Positions 28,579 to 38,228 are shown, counted from the stretch's first letter. The stretch: 64,000 nucleotides of DNA from Calothrix sp. C42_A2020_038 (GCA_015272395.1 JACYLQ010000005.1:1-64000), one strand, 5' to 3'. Translations and numbers: made by a program. Notes: a model not told the origin generated them from the letters alone.

Positions 28579-28624
28579 GTGAACTACCAACACTTCCGCT
28601 TACGCGGAGGTGTGGGTAGTTCAC
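28579..28624 (+). repeat. Stable hairpin, possible IS605-type end or 5' leader
   Basis: A near-perfect 21-bp stem: GTGAACTACC with GGTAGTTCAC at the base and CTTCCGC with GCGGAGG near the TTAC loop. It lies 60 bp upstream of the next gene, so it may be in its leader. The outer arms match the element at 5043-5097, suggesting a common origin. Confidence 0.45.
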
Positions 28625-28684
28625 CATTCCTAAAAATCAAACTTTATACTTGAGATAGAGTTGTTTTTAGTAGGAGACCAAAGA

Positions 28685-29938
28685 ATGGCTCCCAATCCTT
28701 CGATAATGCGGGCTGTTGAACAATTGGGGTATCGCGTCACTGTTGGTGACGTGGCTACTCAAGTTGGTTTAAACGTTTTACAAGCCAATCAAGGTTTGCT
28801 AGCCTTAGCATCGGATGCTGGAGGTCACTTACAAGTTGCAGATACAGGTGACATCGTATACTTATTTCCTAAAAATTTCCGTGATATTTTACGCAATAAG
28901 TACTTTAAAATCAAGTTACAAGAATGGTGGAATAAAGTCTGGGGTATTTTATTTTACATAATTAGAATTTCTTTTGGTATTTTCTTGATTGCTTCGATGG
29001 TGCTAATCGCTATTGCCATCTTTATGATTATGATGTCGATGTCTGATCGCGATAATAATCGTAGTGGTGGTAGTTGGGGAGGTAGCAGGGGTGGAGGTGG
29101 TTTCTTTTTCTTCCCTGATTTCTGGTGGTATTTAAGCCCAGATTATCGTAGACCTCAGCGTCAAAGACCGCAGGAGAAACAAGAACTAAATTTCTTCGAG
29201 GCTGTTTTTTCATTTTTATTTGGTGATGGTAATCCTAATGCCAATTTAGAAGAGCGTCGCTGGCAGGAAATAGCCACAGTCATCAGCGAAAATCGTGGTG
29301 CAGTTGTTGCAGAACAAATTTCGCCATACGTAGATAATATTGGCGAGACATACCAGCAAGAATACGAAGATTACATGTTGGGGACGTTGACACGGTTTAA
29401 CGGTCAACCACAAGTCAGTCCAGATGGACAAATCGTGTACTATTTTCCAGAATTACAAGTTAGTGCAGTTAAAAGGCGCCGTCATGCCATAGCTTCATAC
29501 CTTGAAGAATACAAGTGGAAGTTTAGCGAAGCAACTTCGGGGCAAATAATGTTAAGCGCTGGTTTAGGTATCGCTAATTTTGTCGGCGCCTTAATTCTCG
29601 GTAATTTGCTGCGTGGTGGTGTTGTGGCCGCTCAGTTAGGTGGACTGGTAGCGTTTGTCCAAGCTATCTACTGGTTGCTTTTAGCTTACGGAACAGGGTT
29701 TCTAGCTATACCTTTAGTTCGCTACTTCTGGATTCAGTGGCGTAATGCTAAGATTGCCGAAAGGAATCGTGAACGCATGTCGCGCGCTCAGATATTAGCA
29801 AGTGCAAGCCAAGAATTACAAAAGAAAATCGATTTCGCCAAGCAATTTGCATCCCAGAAGTTTATTGGCGAAGAAAATTTAGCTTACTCTACCGAAACCG
29901 ATTTACTCGACCAAGAAGTAAAGCGCTTAGAAGAATAA
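28685..29938 (+). CDS. Conserved membrane protein of unknown function
   Basis: 417 residues from ATG 28685, which follows AGGAG at good spacing; an upstream in-frame start at 28661 would add 8 residues. The N-terminal 65 residues resemble a winged-helix-like module (MRAVEQLGYRVTVGDVATQV). Hydrophobic segments lie near residues 80-115 and in two more around 285-345. Between the first two is a glycine-rich, then aromatic-rich stretch (GGSRGGGGFFFFPDFWWYLS). The C-terminal 70 residues are charged and helical. I recall homologues in cyanobacteria and plant chloroplasts; no function is established. It stands alone. Confidence 0.75.
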   Translation: MAPNPSIMRAVEQLGYRVTVGDVATQVGLNVLQANQGLLALASDAGGHLQVADTGDIVYLFPKNFRDILRNKYFKIKLQEWWNKVWGILFYIIRISFGIFLIASMVLIAIAIFMIMMSMSDRDNNRSGGSWGGSRGGGGFFFFPDFWWYLSPDYRRPQRQRPQEKQELNFFEAVFSFLFGDGNPNANLEERRWQEIATVISENRGAVVAEQISPYVDNIGETYQQEYEDYMLGTLTRFNGQPQVSPDGQIVYYFPELQVSAVKRRRHAIASYLEEYKWKFSEATSGQIMLSAGLGIANFVGALILGNLLRGGVVAAQLGGLVAFVQAIYWLLLAYGTGFLAIPLVRYFWIQWRNAKIAERNRERMSRAQILASASQELQKKIDFAKQFASQKFIGEENLAYSTETDLLDQEVKRLEE

Positions 29939-29953
29939 CCTCTTCTTATACTC

Positions 29954-30085
29954 CTACTGGTTTGTGTCATAAGTTTTGGGGTGTTGTGGAACAGGCAGGA
30001 AAGCCTGTGTTCTGTTGTTCAGGCAGGGATGTCTGAACCACAAGAAATTATTGATACCACCAAAACTGATGACATGAACCATTTG
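29954..30085. repeat. Repeat B copy 1 (MITE-like)
   Basis: About 130 bp with long imperfect terminal inverted repeats: TGTGTCATAAGTTTTGGGG at the left and CCAAAACTGATGACATGAAC at the right. Related copies lie at 35722-35851 and, truncated, at about 49171-49252. The interior carries an AGGCAG/GCCTG palindrome that varies between copies. Confidence 0.8.
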
Positions 30086-30187
30086 CAGGATAGTTTCAAA
30101 TAGTCAGGGAAAAAAGCTAAAATTGCTTTCAAAGCCTCTTCCCGGTGGGAAGAAGCTTATAAATTAGGGATTTTTTTGAGGAAAGAT

Positions 30188-31336
30188 CTATCTAACTTTG
30201 ATGGGTGATAATGCTACACCTCGGAAGTAGTAAGCTAAGATTTGTAAATGATTTGCGCGCTGTAATGCCAAATTATAGGCGCCCCATTGACTCATACCTA
30301 CACCGTGACCGAAACCTCTCCCTTGCAGAGTAAAGCTACCATCGGGAGCATTGGCAACGGTAAAACGAGTACTCCGAAGTTTGAGGGCTGTGCGTACATC
30401 CTCACCGCGTAAAACCTTAGTTCCTTTATCACCAACAATTCGTAAAGACCTAACACTACCAAAAGGTGAGACAGTATCTACCACCATTTCTTTGGCTGTA
30501 CCAACTTCGGGAAAACGCTGGCTGATATCGGCACTCGAAAAAGTCCGCTGCCAACTACATTGGGGAATATTTTGGTCAAAATCTGGAACCGCGCGTAGGT
30601 AAGGCTCACTTCTTCCCCAAACATCCTCAGAATTTTCTGTATGTCCACCCGAACAAGCATGAAATACTGACTCAATGATTCGATTGTTGTAAGTTAAAAC
30701 CTGACCTGCTGTTTTATCGACTGCATTTAATGTACTAGGAGATTCGCTGATCACTCCTTTATAGATTTGCCAACGATCTGGAGTGTCTCCTAAATCAAAA
30801 ATTGGGTCATTGCGATTTTTTTCACGTCTATAAATCGCATAAGTACGCGCAGCAATAGCTTGTGCTTTCAGTGCTTCTTGGGGCCAACGCGCGTCCATTT
30901 CACCACCAATCACACTGTATAAATACTCTTCTAAATCAACCCAGTTAACTGCAGTTAAACCTTCACCAGTAGGAACAACTAAAGTACGCCCTCGGTACCA
31001 TTTATCGTTAATGTACACAAACCCTTTGCCACTTGGTTCAATCCAAAATAAACCCGACCGCCATTTATCAAGGGCAACTCCACCTCCTGGAACAGGTTGA
31101 GCATAATATGCGCTCATTGCAGGTAATTCTCCTAGCGTCCGACCGCTACCATCTTTTACAACCGCAGTTGTCGAACTACCGACTCTTACTTGGTTAACGT
31201 TCTGTTGAATTGCGACACGCAAAATTACTGACGCTTGAGCAGGAGCAACCATTACTATCGATAACAGAATACCAAACCACCAGTGACGTGCTTTGAACTG
31301 GGAAAATAATGAAGTTAGTAACAGTTGGATTTTCAT
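30188..31336 (-). CDS. SpoIID/LytB-domain protein
   Basis: 382 residues from the ATG giving MKIQLLLTSLF; the open frame extends 15 codons further. An N-terminal signal/anchor is followed by an SH3-like region, then the SpoIID domain. Its motifs are VDLEEYLYSVIGGEM, LKAQAIAARTYAIY, HACSGGHTE, and the C-terminal GRGFGHGVGMSQWGAYNLA. SpoIID proteins are lytic transglycosylases that cut denuded peptidoglycan; cyanobacterial members are envelope-located and not well studied. It has the usual length and keeps the conserved motifs. Convergent with the preceding plus-strand gene, with repeat B between. Confidence 0.92.
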   Translation of the reverse strand: MKIQLLLTSLFSQFKARHWWFGILLSIVMVAPAQASVILRVAIQQNVNQVRVGSSTTAVVKDGSGRTLGELPAMSAYYAQPVPGGGVALDKWRSGLFWIEPSGKGFVYINDKWYRGRTLVVPTGEGLTAVNWVDLEEYLYSVIGGEMDARWPQEALKAQAIAARTYAIYRREKNRNDPIFDLGDTPDRWQIYKGVISESPSTLNAVDKTAGQVLTYNNRIIESVFHACSGGHTENSEDVWGRSEPYLRAVPDFDQNIPQCSWQRTFSSADISQRFPEVGTAKEMVVDTVSPFGSVRSLRIVGDKGTKVLRGEDVRTALKLRSTRFTVANAPDGSFTLQGRGFGHGVGMSQWGAYNLALQRANHLQILAYYFRGVALSPIKVR

Positions 31337-31462
31337 GCAAATATTTTTATGTACACCTCTATGTGCTTGACGTTTTACCAAGCAGTAGTTTCCTTATACT
31401 GTGAAATTTATGCAGTTATTACTACTGAAAGGTAACGTCACTTACTAAAAGTTTACTTACTT

Positions 31463-31568
31463 ACAGCAAATTTTAAGTTGGTTAAACACAACCGAGCAGG
31501 CACTCTCTGCTCACTCCACAAAAGTTTTATTTTAATCTATGTATCTCCAGCAACCTAAAAACTGCTGT
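31463..31568 (-). repeat. Repeat A copy 3 (inverted)
   Basis: 106 bp, the reverse complement of the repeat A consensus: begins ACAGCAAATTTTAAG and ends CTAAAAACTGCTGT. Confidence 0.8.
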
Positions 31569-31757
31569 ATTATTAAATTATTATCCCTGAATTTGGATGG
31601 AGATTATCCAGGATGCGTGGCGCTACAAACAAGCAAAAAACGAAACAGAGTAATAGTTAGCGATATGTACTCGACCAATTGAACATCCAGTGTTGCATAA
31701 ATCCTAATATTAATTATTTTCGAGGAAGAATATCTGATATATCTTTAATTAACACAA

Positions 31758-31795
31758 ATTCCCGACGTACAAGGTTTTACCCGCACATCGGGAAT
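31758..31795 (-). terminator. Hairpin after the DHH gene
   Basis: ATTCCCGA and TCGGGAAT form an 8-bp stem 12 bp past the DHH stop codon. The arms share ATTCCCGA with the infC terminator at 17717-17750. Confidence 0.55.
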
Positions 31796-31806
31796 CTACT
31801 GTTGCT

Positions 31807-33075
31807 CTATTCAGGTTGAATGGGATTATCTTTTGGATTCACAAGTCTTAACAGTTTTTGTTTAATTTGTGAGTCATAGACTTCCCACTTAATTTTTGCG
31901 TAAGCAGAGTTTTCGTTTCCTCCAGATAAAAAACCCATCGGAATTTCAAAACCACCCGCACTGGTACGTCCACCACCAAAAAATCTTCCGCTACTATCTT
32001 GCCCAAAAGCTTCCTTGATAAACTCATCAGGGTCAAGAGTCAACTTACTAGTTCGCAGCGAACCAATAACCACTTCGAGTTCTTCATCTTCGTCGTGAAC
32101 AATGCCATATACTACGGCTGTATGAACATTTTCTTCTGTCACAAGAAACTCAGCCGCTTGAGGAATGGCATCGCGGTCATCATAACGTAGATACCCGACT
32201 CCGGCAATCGAAAAGTTGTTTTGGACAATACGATTTTTTAGCGACCGCTCAATAACGTCCATAACCCGTTTTGAACGATTTGCTTGTAATATCGCGTTTA
32301 AAAGTTGAGCATCATAAAACCGACTTAAATATGCAGCTGCCATAAAATCTTCCTCCTGCGCTTGCATTAACCGATTGGTATCGGAACGCAAACCATGCAT
32401 TAAGGCAGTAGCACATTTTACATGCTGGCTAATGCTGCTGTCTAGAGTTAATAAACCCGTTTGCAGGTACTGGGTAAAAATTGTTGCGGTTGCCCGTACC
32501 GAAGGACGGATATCGGTAAATTCAGGTTTTAGGTCTCCTTGTAAACTGTGATGGTCGATAACCCCAATTAAAGGTAAACCTGCTTGAACTAATGCTGTCA
32601 AGAGTTGCGAAGTTGTCCCTTGGTTATCGATTAATACAAAACCATGATACGAAGATAAATCTTTTGTTTTTAAAGTTGGTGGAGTCCATCGCTGCGCCGG
32701 TAAAGTTGTTAGCTTGACCAAAGCGATATTTTCTTGATGGCTGAGTGTACCACCGTAAATTATCTCGCATTTTATATCGTATTGCTGGGCTATCAACTGG
32801 TAAGCCCAAGCTGAAGACAGTGCATCTGGGTCTGGAAAATCTTGCAAAACAATTAGGTGTCGTTCGTGCCGATGTCCCATCAGCGTCTGCTGTAACTCTT
32901 CTGATTTTTGATGCGCCAAATAATTATTGCGCTGCCCTCCAAAGGCACTGTCACCCGTTACGCTATTAACAGGTTGCCTCATTAGAGGTTCAATATCTAA
33001 GTCTATTTCTTCAGAATGTGAATCGTTCGTCAAAGCAGGACTCTCAAGCTGAGAAAGGGAAGAATTTAGTTGCAT
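31807..33075 (-). CDS. DHH-family phosphoesterase (NrnA-like)
   Basis: 422 residues from ATG 33075; the frame opens further upstream only through a TTG at 33123. The DHH domain shows DFPDPDALSSAWAY (metal ligands) and VIDHHSLQ; the C-terminal DHHA1-like region has GRFFGGGRTSAGGFEI. Family members degrade short RNAs or pAp, or split cyclic dinucleotides, in the cytoplasm. The substrate of this one cannot be read from sequence. An extra N-terminal stretch of about 60 residues precedes the domain. It stands alone with a hairpin after the stop. Confidence 0.9.
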   Translation of the reverse strand: MQLNSSLSQLESPALTNDSHSEEIDLDIEPLMRQPVNSVTGDSAFGGQRNNYLAHQKSEELQQTLMGHRHERHLIVLQDFPDPDALSSAWAYQLIAQQYDIKCEIIYGGTLSHQENIALVKLTTLPAQRWTPPTLKTKDLSSYHGFVLIDNQGTTSQLLTALVQAGLPLIGVIDHHSLQGDLKPEFTDIRPSVRATATIFTQYLQTGLLTLDSSISQHVKCATALMHGLRSDTNRLMQAQEEDFMAAAYLSRFYDAQLLNAILQANRSKRVMDVIERSLKNRIVQNNFSIAGVGYLRYDDRDAIPQAAEFLVTEENVHTAVVYGIVHDEDEELEVVIGSLRTSKLTLDPDEFIKEAFGQDSSGRFFGGGRTSAGGFEIPMGFLSGGNENSAYAKIKWEVYDSQIKQKLLRLVNPKDNPIQPE

Positions 33076-33123
33076 AAAGAATTGGTTTTTGATTGGGGTG
33101 AGGCTCCTTAGCTTGTTGGACAA

Positions 33124-33531
33124 AACACCATAACCAGCAAATAAGAACTACTGGATTCGCCACACAATCTTGAATATAAGCATAAATATCCAATCAAGCG
33201 CAGCATCTAATATTATGACAGTCTTCTACATCAGCGTTAAGAAGATAAGGTACATTAATTTCACTTCAACTACATATGCTATGAATCTTTCGCTGATGTA
33301 ACCTCAACCACTTCCCATTAATACCGCTTTTTCGTCCAAAGTCCAACCTAGACGCTGACTTCAAAAAATCCCACGCCCTACAATAAAGCTGACCAAAAAT
33401 ATTTTTAAGGCCGCAGTTGCCTATGACGATATTCTCTGCTAAACTCTAAGGGTTGTCGCCAAACATCGCATTTTTGCGAACGTTATCTCTTGTTTTCTAC
33501 TGCTTTACATTTTTTCACATAGGCAGTAACC
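33124..33531. other. Intergenic region
   Basis: 408 bp between the HNH gene (minus) and the DHH gene (minus). It should hold the DHH promoter. Apart from a short palindrome near 33466 (TCGCATTTTTGCGA) I see nothing. Confidence 0.5.
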
Positions 33532-34029
33532 TTAAAGACCGATGACGTATTTTTGCCATTCCTTATGCGTTCCACTCTTGAGATGTTTGCTTACCTCAAA
33601 GTAGAGACTGCTATAAGGGCGCCGAGGCGTATGCCGTAGAGGCATGTGAGCTTCTTGTGGTGTGCGACTGCCTTTTTTGACATTGCAGCGAACACATGCC
33701 GTTACAATGTTTTCCCAACTGTCTCCACCACCGCGCGAACGTGGAATCACGTGGTCGAGCGTCAATTCATCTCCGGTGTAGCCGCAGTATTGACAAGAGT
33801 GACCATCACGGTGCAGTATGTTTCGACGGGTCAAAGGAATTTCTTTGTAAGGAACGCGGACATAATGCCTGAGTCGGATGACAGTAGGCAGTGGAAAGTC
33901 AGCGTAAAGAAATTTGCCGTTATGTTCAACATGCTCTGCTTTGCCTTTTATGAGCAATATAGCAGCGCGGCGCCAACTTGTAATGTTAAGCGGTTCGTAA
34001 GAGGCGTTTAGTACTAAGACCTTCCCCAT
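33532..34029 (-). CDS. HNH endonuclease-family protein
   Basis: 165 residues. The N-terminus (MGKVLVLNASYEPLNITSWRR) and the HNH core are typical of a small family conserved in cyanobacteria and actinobacteria. The core has CQYCGYTGDELTLDHVIPRSRGGGDSWENIVTACVRCN in order, split here as a zinc CxxC, the catalytic DH, the N of ENIV, and a second CxxC. The metal and catalytic positions are all present, so nuclease activity is likely, but the target is unknown. It is a free-standing chromosomal gene, not part of an intron or restriction locus. Confidence 0.92.
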   Translation of the reverse strand: MGKVLVLNASYEPLNITSWRRAAILLIKGKAEHVEHNGKFLYADFPLPTVIRLRHYVRVPYKEIPLTRRNILHRDGHSCQYCGYTGDELTLDHVIPRSRGGGDSWENIVTACVRCNVKKGSRTPQEAHMPLRHTPRRPYSSLYFEVSKHLKSGTHKEWQKYVIGL

Positions 34030-34458
34030 TGATAAACGCTCAAGGTATTAGTTTTACATATATTAACACAAATATAACGTGGATTGAGCAACGAATACAA
34101 TTTATACATATAACAAACAATGTAAAAAGCTTGTAAAGATGGGGATATGGTCAAAGATTAAGATAATTTCTATACAGCCGAAGTATATATGCTTGAATTG
34201 AATGTGGCTTGATTTTGCTGCTTTTTACTGTTTTTGATTGAATCTATGTTGACAAGTACATAGTTATATTTATTACATTTAAGATATATAAACGTTTGTG
34301 ACATGAATTAAAAAATTGTCGCTTGTATACCCACCTGCTCTTTCCGAATTTGATGATAAGGGCTAAACTTCGTGATTATTCGGAGCAAGGTCTCTTGAAT
34401 TTGAATAATATAGTCAAAACCAGAATTGGCTGTGTGGTGTGATAGGAGTGATGTGAAT
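34030..34458. other. Intergenic region, divergent
   Basis: About 430 bp between the divergent HNH and alr genes. Very AT-rich. Promoters for both should lie here; I cannot place them. AGGAG at 34444-34448 is the ribosome site of alr. Confidence 0.5.
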
Positions 34459-35649
34459 ATGTTTCATGAGCAGTATTTGAGTGTTGCTCCAGTAGAATGT
34501 GATACCCATTCTTGGAAGCAGCAGCGTGCTTGGGTTGAAATTGATTTAGATGCGGTTTCGCATAATGTTAAACAATTAAGAAAATTATTGGCGCCACAAA
34601 CGCAGTTAATGGCAGTGGTAAAGGCCGATGCTTATGGTCATGGGGCGGTTACAATTGCCAAAGTCGCATTATCGTCAGGAGCGAGTTGGTTAGGAGTTGC
34701 TACAGTCCCAGAGGGAATAGAACTCCGTGAAGCTGGCATTACAGCACCGATTTTATTATTAGGCGCCGCACAAACGGAAGAACAAATTCATGCAATTGCA
34801 ACTTGGCGACTTCAGCCGACGTTATGTAGTCCGAAACAAGCTTTAGTATTTTCCAACACTCTCGAAGCAATCGAATATAATTCTTCATTACCTGTACATA
34901 TTAAGCTCGATACAGGCATGTCGCGACTAGGGACAAATTGGCAGAAAGCTGGAGAATTTGTCAAGTTAGTTACTCGTTTACCTCACCTACGTATCGCAAG
35001 TATTTATTCACACTTAGCGACTGCAGATAGTCCAGATACGACTATTATGAATATTCAGCAGCAGCGTTTTGAAACTGCAATTGCTCAAATCCAAGCCTTG
35101 GGAATAACACCACCTAGTTTACATCTTGCCAACAGTGCTGGCACTCTTGCCAACAAGGCATTGCATTATGATATGGTGCGAATTGGATTAGCTGTTTATG
35201 GATATTACCCTGCCCCACATTTGAATGAAATTAATCTTAAACCTGTTTTACAGGTGAAAGCGCGCGTCACCCAAGTTAAAAGTATCGAAACGGGAACGGG
35301 TGTAAGCTATGGTTATCGATATATAGCTCCTTGTGACATACGTCTTGCTGTGGTTGGTATTGGTTATGCGGATGGCATTCCTCGCAACTTATCGAACAAA
35401 ATGCAAGTGTTAATTCGTGGCAAGCGTGTTCCTCAAATTGGCGCCATTACGATGGATCAAATAATGCTTGATGTTAGTAGCATTCCCAATATTCAAGAAA
35501 ATGAAATCGTAACAATACTAGGACACGACCAAAACGAAAAAATTACAGCTGACGACTGGGCAAACGAACTGAATACCATATCCTGGGAGATTCTTTGTTC
35601 CTTTAAACATCGTTTACCTCGTGTTGCTGTAGGGTGTGTAACACCGTAA
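34459..35649 (+). CDS. alr: Alanine racemase
   Basis: 396 residues from ATG 34459, preceded by AGGAG 10 bases away; the frame is open to 34426 but without a ribosome site. PLP enzyme that makes D-alanine for peptidoglycan. The PLP lysine is in VVKADAYGHG, the conserved HLANSAGTL is present, and the second-subunit tyrosine lies in VSYGYRYIAP. Later motifs GIGYADGIPR, GAITMDQIMLDVS and ILCSFKHRLPRV are typical. Full length. It stands alone, followed by a spacer with repeat B and tRNA-Leu. Confidence 0.97.
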   Translation: MFHEQYLSVAPVECDTHSWKQQRAWVEIDLDAVSHNVKQLRKLLAPQTQLMAVVKADAYGHGAVTIAKVALSSGASWLGVATVPEGIELREAGITAPILLLGAAQTEEQIHAIATWRLQPTLCSPKQALVFSNTLEAIEYNSSLPVHIKLDTGMSRLGTNWQKAGEFVKLVTRLPHLRIASIYSHLATADSPDTTIMNIQQQRFETAIAQIQALGITPPSLHLANSAGTLANKALHYDMVRIGLAVYGYYPAPHLNEINLKPVLQVKARVTQVKSIETGTGVSYGYRYIAPCDIRLAVVGIGYADGIPRNLSNKMQVLIRGKRVPQIGAITMDQIMLDVSSIPNIQENEIVTILGHDQNEKITADDWANELNTISWEILCSFKHRLPRVAVGCVTP

Positions 35650-35721
35650 CAAATTACAACGTCAGGATAAGAATTGTTGCAAGCAAAGTAGATGGCGCCA
35701 AAGATTCTTTCATCATCTCAA

Positions 35722-35851
35722 CTAGTGGTTCATGTCATCAGTTTTGGGTGGTATAAATCATATCTTGTGGCTCAGGCATTATTGCCTGAGCAATAGAACA
35801 GGTGGGACACCTGTTCTACAATGCCCCAAAATTAATGACACAGACTACTAG
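35722..35851. repeat. Repeat B copy 2 (MITE-like)
   Basis: 130 bp. The ends CTAGTGGTTCATGTCATCAG and CATTAATTTTGGGG (read inward from the right end) form a 27-bp imperfect terminal inverted repeat bounded by CTAG. Interior palindromes: CAGGCATTATTGCCTG and AACAGGTGGGACACCTGTT. The best-preserved copy of the family. Confidence 0.85.
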
Positions 35852-35952
35852 GTGGCGCCACGCACCCGACTTTACTTCGTTTAAAAATTGTTGCGAGCGT
35901 AACGTACCCTACTATTCCCTATTTCAAAAAAACGTGTTAGCATTATAAAGAT

Positions 35953-36034
35953 GCGGATGTGGCGGAATTGGCAGACGCGCTAGATTTAGGTTCTAGTATC
36001 GCAAGGTGTGAAGGTTCAAGTCCTTTCATCCGCA
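35953..36034 (+). tRNA. tRNA-Leu (TAG)
   Basis: The acceptor stem GCGGATG pairs with CATCCGC. The anticodon stem CTAGA/TCTAG encloses TTTAGGT, giving anticodon TAG. A long variable arm follows, as expected for leucine, then a T arm with GTTCAAGTC. Discriminator A; no encoded CCA. Confidence 0.97.
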
Positions 36035-37017
36035 CTATTAAACTTTTTAATAATGTTGGCAACTTGTTTGAGATATTAGTAATTAACTAATCAGATTAGG
36101 TATGAATTGCTACTAAGGAATATTTTCGATGGTAATACAACGAAAGTTCAAAAAGAACAAGTAGCAAAATTTATATAAAGAGATAAAATATTACCCGATA
36201 GAAACGCGAATAGCTTTAATATAAATTAAATTCTTTGATTATAATTTTGAATAGAGATATATACCAAAACTTGATACTATTAAAGTCATATCTGATTTTT
36301 GAGATGTAGCTGAGGTTAGCACTGTCTGACATACAAGTATGTGCGATTTTAAGCATCAGCGGTATCAAAAAAATAATTTAAGATTTTTATAGTTATATAT
36401 CTAGCTGAAATAATTTTAGAAAAATCAAGTATTTATTGTGAAAAAATGTATAAAATAAAACTTAAAAATCTGAAATTAATTCAGATTATCTTTAATTTTT
36501 TGTATTAAGCTTTTTTGAAGAATAAATCAATTTGATTGTAACCATCAATAAGTAGATTAAATTGTAATAATAAAAACATGTAAAAAGATAATACTGATTC
36601 TGATTAAATATACAGAATGTATTTGCATTGTTCGATTAGGAGGTATTATACTTAAGTGCTAATACTGAAAAAGTTTGGTTTGGTATTATCAGTAGCGACC
36701 GTGTTATTGCGGTAACAAATAACTAAATTTTACAGAAAGGAGAGTGACTTCATTTAGTCTTTACAGATTTTTTGACTAGAGTGTGAAAATGTTTGGTAGT
36801 CTCAGTATAGACAAGTATATTAGCGACTCAAGTTCACAATTTATTTGAAAGCTTGTTTGCATAAATATACTGCTGGTAAAGGGTTCTACCACTTTTACCA
36901 TTCAGGATTTTTGTAGTTTAATATACAAACAGTCCCAATTCGTTTATTTTCGCTTATTTAAGTAGTGGGTGCGATTTTGCAAAATATCGATTATACCTAT
37001 CAAATGAAGTTTAGGTA
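36035..37017 (+). promoter_or_regulatory. Long AT-rich region upstream of the phototaxis-type operon
   Basis: About 980 bp with no credible ORF. It should carry the operon promoter and possibly a long leader. AGGAGGTATTAT at 36639 and AAAGGAGAGTGAC at 36736 look like ribosome sites, but neither is followed by an open frame of useful length, so small peptides or regulatory RNA remain possible. I could not identify a sigma-factor box with confidence. Confidence 0.4.
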
Positions 37018-37026
37018 GTGGACAAA

Positions 37027-38124
37027 ATGAGCACAACTCCTCTCGATAGCTACAGGGTATTTCAAAAGCTACACCCGCTATCGTTGCTAGCACAGCTAAC
37101 AAGTCGTCGTGCCACTGGTTGTTTGAAAGTCCTAACCGGTGCGATTTCTTGGTCGCTTTATATTGAGGAGGGTAAACTTACTTACGCCTCATACTCAAAT
37201 CAACTGTTCGACTGGCTTGATGGACACTTAGAACGTTTGGATAAACAAATACCAACTCTCAACAGTTCAACCCGAATGCAGATGAGGTTGTTATTTGAAC
37301 CAAAACATATTAACCAATCGATTGCACAAGCAGATTATCAAGCTATTTGCTGGTTAGTTAATCGCAATTATATGACTCTTGAGCAAGCAGCAGTCTTAAT
37401 TGAGGAATTAGCGCTTGAAGTATTGGAATCGTTTTTGACCTTAAAAGAAGGTAGTTATGAATTTAGTCGAGAAACAGCTTTAGATGAACTGCCAAAGTTT
37501 TGCCGTTTAGATCTAAGGCTATTGGTTGAGCAATGTCAAAGACAATTACGGAGTCGGCATTATTCGTCTCCACATGTTGCAACACCTATCCCAGAAGAGA
37601 AGGAGGCGCCGAACCCCACGGTTTCTTCTCCTTACCAAGAAGAGGGACAAAGGGAGAGGTCAGAACAGCAAGTATACAGCAGGAATGAAACTACGGAAGC
37701 GAATGGCGTAGATATTGACAATAGTCTGAAACAGTTTTCGCATCGACAGTTGCGAAAACAAGTTTATACAGTTGCTTGTATTGATGACAGCCCAACGGTG
37801 CTGAATTCGATCAAGCGTTTTTTGGACGAAAGTACTTTTACAGTGGTGATGATAAATGACCCAGTTAAAGCACTAATGCAAATTCTTCGTAGTAAACCGG
37901 ATTTAATTTTGTTAGATGTAGAGATGCCAAATCTAGATGGATACGAACTTTGCTCATTGCTAAGAAGACATTCATCATTTAAGGATATTCCAATAGTGAT
38001 GGTAACAGGTCGCACTGGATTTATCGACCGAGCAAAGGCGAAGATGGTACGCTCTAGTGGTTATTTAACTAAGCCATTCACTCAATCGGAATTATTAAAG
38101 ATGGTTTTTAAGCATATAAATTAG
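37027..38124 (+). CDS. PatA/PixG-type response regulator
   Basis: About 365 residues; ATG 37027 is taken, with an alternative GTG at 37018. The N-terminal part (residues about 10-190) is the DUF4388/PATAN region (LLAQLTSRRATGCLKVLTGA, then LYIEEGKLTYASY). After a polar linker comes a receiver domain (about 240-365) with acidic pair DD, phosphoacceptor in LILLDVEMPNLDG and the conserved TKPF lysine. PatA-type regulators head the phototaxis operons of cyanobacteria (pixG in Synechocystis, hmp/ptx loci in Nostoc) and act on pilus polarity or motility. First of five genes in order with CheY, CheW, MCP and CheA. Confidence 0.9.
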   Translation: MSTTPLDSYRVFQKLHPLSLLAQLTSRRATGCLKVLTGAISWSLYIEEGKLTYASYSNQLFDWLDGHLERLDKQIPTLNSSTRMQMRLLFEPKHINQSIAQADYQAICWLVNRNYMTLEQAAVLIEELALEVLESFLTLKEGSYEFSRETALDELPKFCRLDLRLLVEQCQRQLRSRHYSSPHVATPIPEEKEAPNPTVSSPYQEEGQRERSEQQVYSRNETTEANGVDIDNSLKQFSHRQLRKQVYTVACIDDSPTVLNSIKRFLDESTFTVVMINDPVKALMQILRSKPDLILLDVEMPNLDGYELCSLLRRHSSFKDIPIVMVTGRTGFIDRAKAKMVRSSGYLTKPFTQSELLKMVFKHIN

Positions 38125-38228
38125 TGTTGAAACAGGCAATGGATATTTGGGATTACTTCCCAAATAACATAATAAATTTATTAGACCACTTTATGATATT
38201 TAGGTAGATTTGTTGAGGGAATTTAAGA

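Larger units (their letters stand above)
27830..28684. other. Intergenic region, divergent
   Basis: About 855 bp between the divergent nuclease gene and the next plus-strand gene. It holds the MITE-like repeat at 28250-28380 and a stable hairpin at 28579-28624. A 65-codon minus-strand frame at 28188-28385 lies across the repeat and is not accepted as a gene. Confidence 0.5.
31382..31806. other. Intergenic region with repeat A copy 3
   Basis: About 425 bp between SpoIID and DHH genes. It contains repeat A (31463-31568, inverted) and a hairpin at 31758-31795 that probably ends the DHH gene. No gene seen. Confidence 0.5.

Noticed and set aside
33532-34029. HNH protein as a homing endonuclease or part of a restriction system
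   Set aside because: Belongs to a conserved free-standing family, with no intron, intein or methylase next to it.
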